Below are positions 63,977 through 64,000 of a DNA stretch of 64,000 nt, piece by piece. How positions within the stretch are numbered: position 1 is the stretch's first letter; each line of letters begins with the position of its first letter. The stretch covers positions 44,936-108,935 of the forward strand of contig JAHJZX010000033.1 of NCBI GenBank assembly GCA_018826295.1. The letters run 5' to 3'. This stretch comes from Gammaproteobacteria bacterium. GTDB taxonomy: Bacteria; Pseudomonadota; Gammaproteobacteria; Enterobacterales; Alteromonadaceae. The position numbers and the translations under genes are program-made. Below the pieces are notes generated by a model. It searched no databases and was not told the origin of the DNA. It was given only the letters and a program-made list of their open reading frames with translations.

Positions 63977-64000
63977 GTATCTGCAGACTCAGTTTTAAGC

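Overview
The window is a chromosomal segment of about 50% GC from a gammaproteobacterium of the Alteromonadales/Chromatiales type. Gene order and protein character recall Rheinheimera, Alishewanella or Arsukibacterium, but the genus is an inference. Support comes from the carA-carB-greA / yhbY-rlmE / ftsH-folP-glmM-tpiA-secG-tRNA-Leu-tRNA-fMet order, luxS, a sigma-32 dnaKJ operon, and DUF2333, TIGR04219 and TIGR03899 family genes typical of this group.

Layout. 1-9.5 kb: the end of dusA, a string of very small envelope genes ending in a PspC-domain protein, a PCuAC copper chaperone, a DUF2333 protein, an outer-membrane barrel, a degenerate hybrid sensor kinase, a TIGR03899 protein, and a cyclic-di-GMP phosphodiesterase (REC-DUF3369-GGDEF-EAL). 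9.5-33.6 kb: a large pectin/galacturonate utilisation locus. The minus strand carries a TonB-dependent receptor, a DUF4861-GH105 lipoprotein, a CE8 pectinesterase and a CE12 acetylesterase. The plus strand carries kduD, kduI, a TRAP transporter, an IclR and a LacI regulator, a GH28 polygalacturonase, uxaA, uxaC, a fructuronate/tagaturonate reductase, eda, kdgK and a GapN-type dehydrogenase. Together these could take up oligogalacturonides, de-esterify and cut them, and carry galacturonate and deoxy-ketouronate through 2-keto-3-deoxygluconate to pyruvate and glyceraldehyde-3-phosphate, then on to 3-phosphoglycerate. No pectate lyase lies in the window. Two pairs of palindromic operators (core TGCCACCGGTGGCA), each pair with exactly 33 bp between centres, precede the TonB receptor and GH28 genes and are probably the sites of the local LacI protein.

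33.8-43.1 kb: a D-lactate dehydrogenase-like flavoprotein, an HPt-REC-GGDEF diguanylate cyclase with a Glu in place of the receiver Asp, luxS, dnaK-dnaJ and an M48 lipoprotein protease. 43.2-46.0 kb: a compact four-gene locus encoding a twin-arginine Cys-rich protein, a 77-residue protein, an HprK-related kinase A and a DxD nucleotidyltransferase. This is an HPr-rel-A-like system of unknown function and the best candidate for undescribed biology here. 46-50.6 kb: a NhaC antiporter, an LplT-acyltransferase fusion and a YqhD-like alcohol dehydrogenase. 50.7-64 kb: the housekeeping block dapB-carAB-greA, yhbY, rlmE, ftsH, folP, glmM, tpiA, secG and two tRNAs, ending with a partial duplication of the initiator-tRNA 3' end.

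No CRISPR array, complete insertion sequence or prophage was seen. Four copies of a related family of palindromic intergenic repeats, in two subtypes, lie within the pectin locus.
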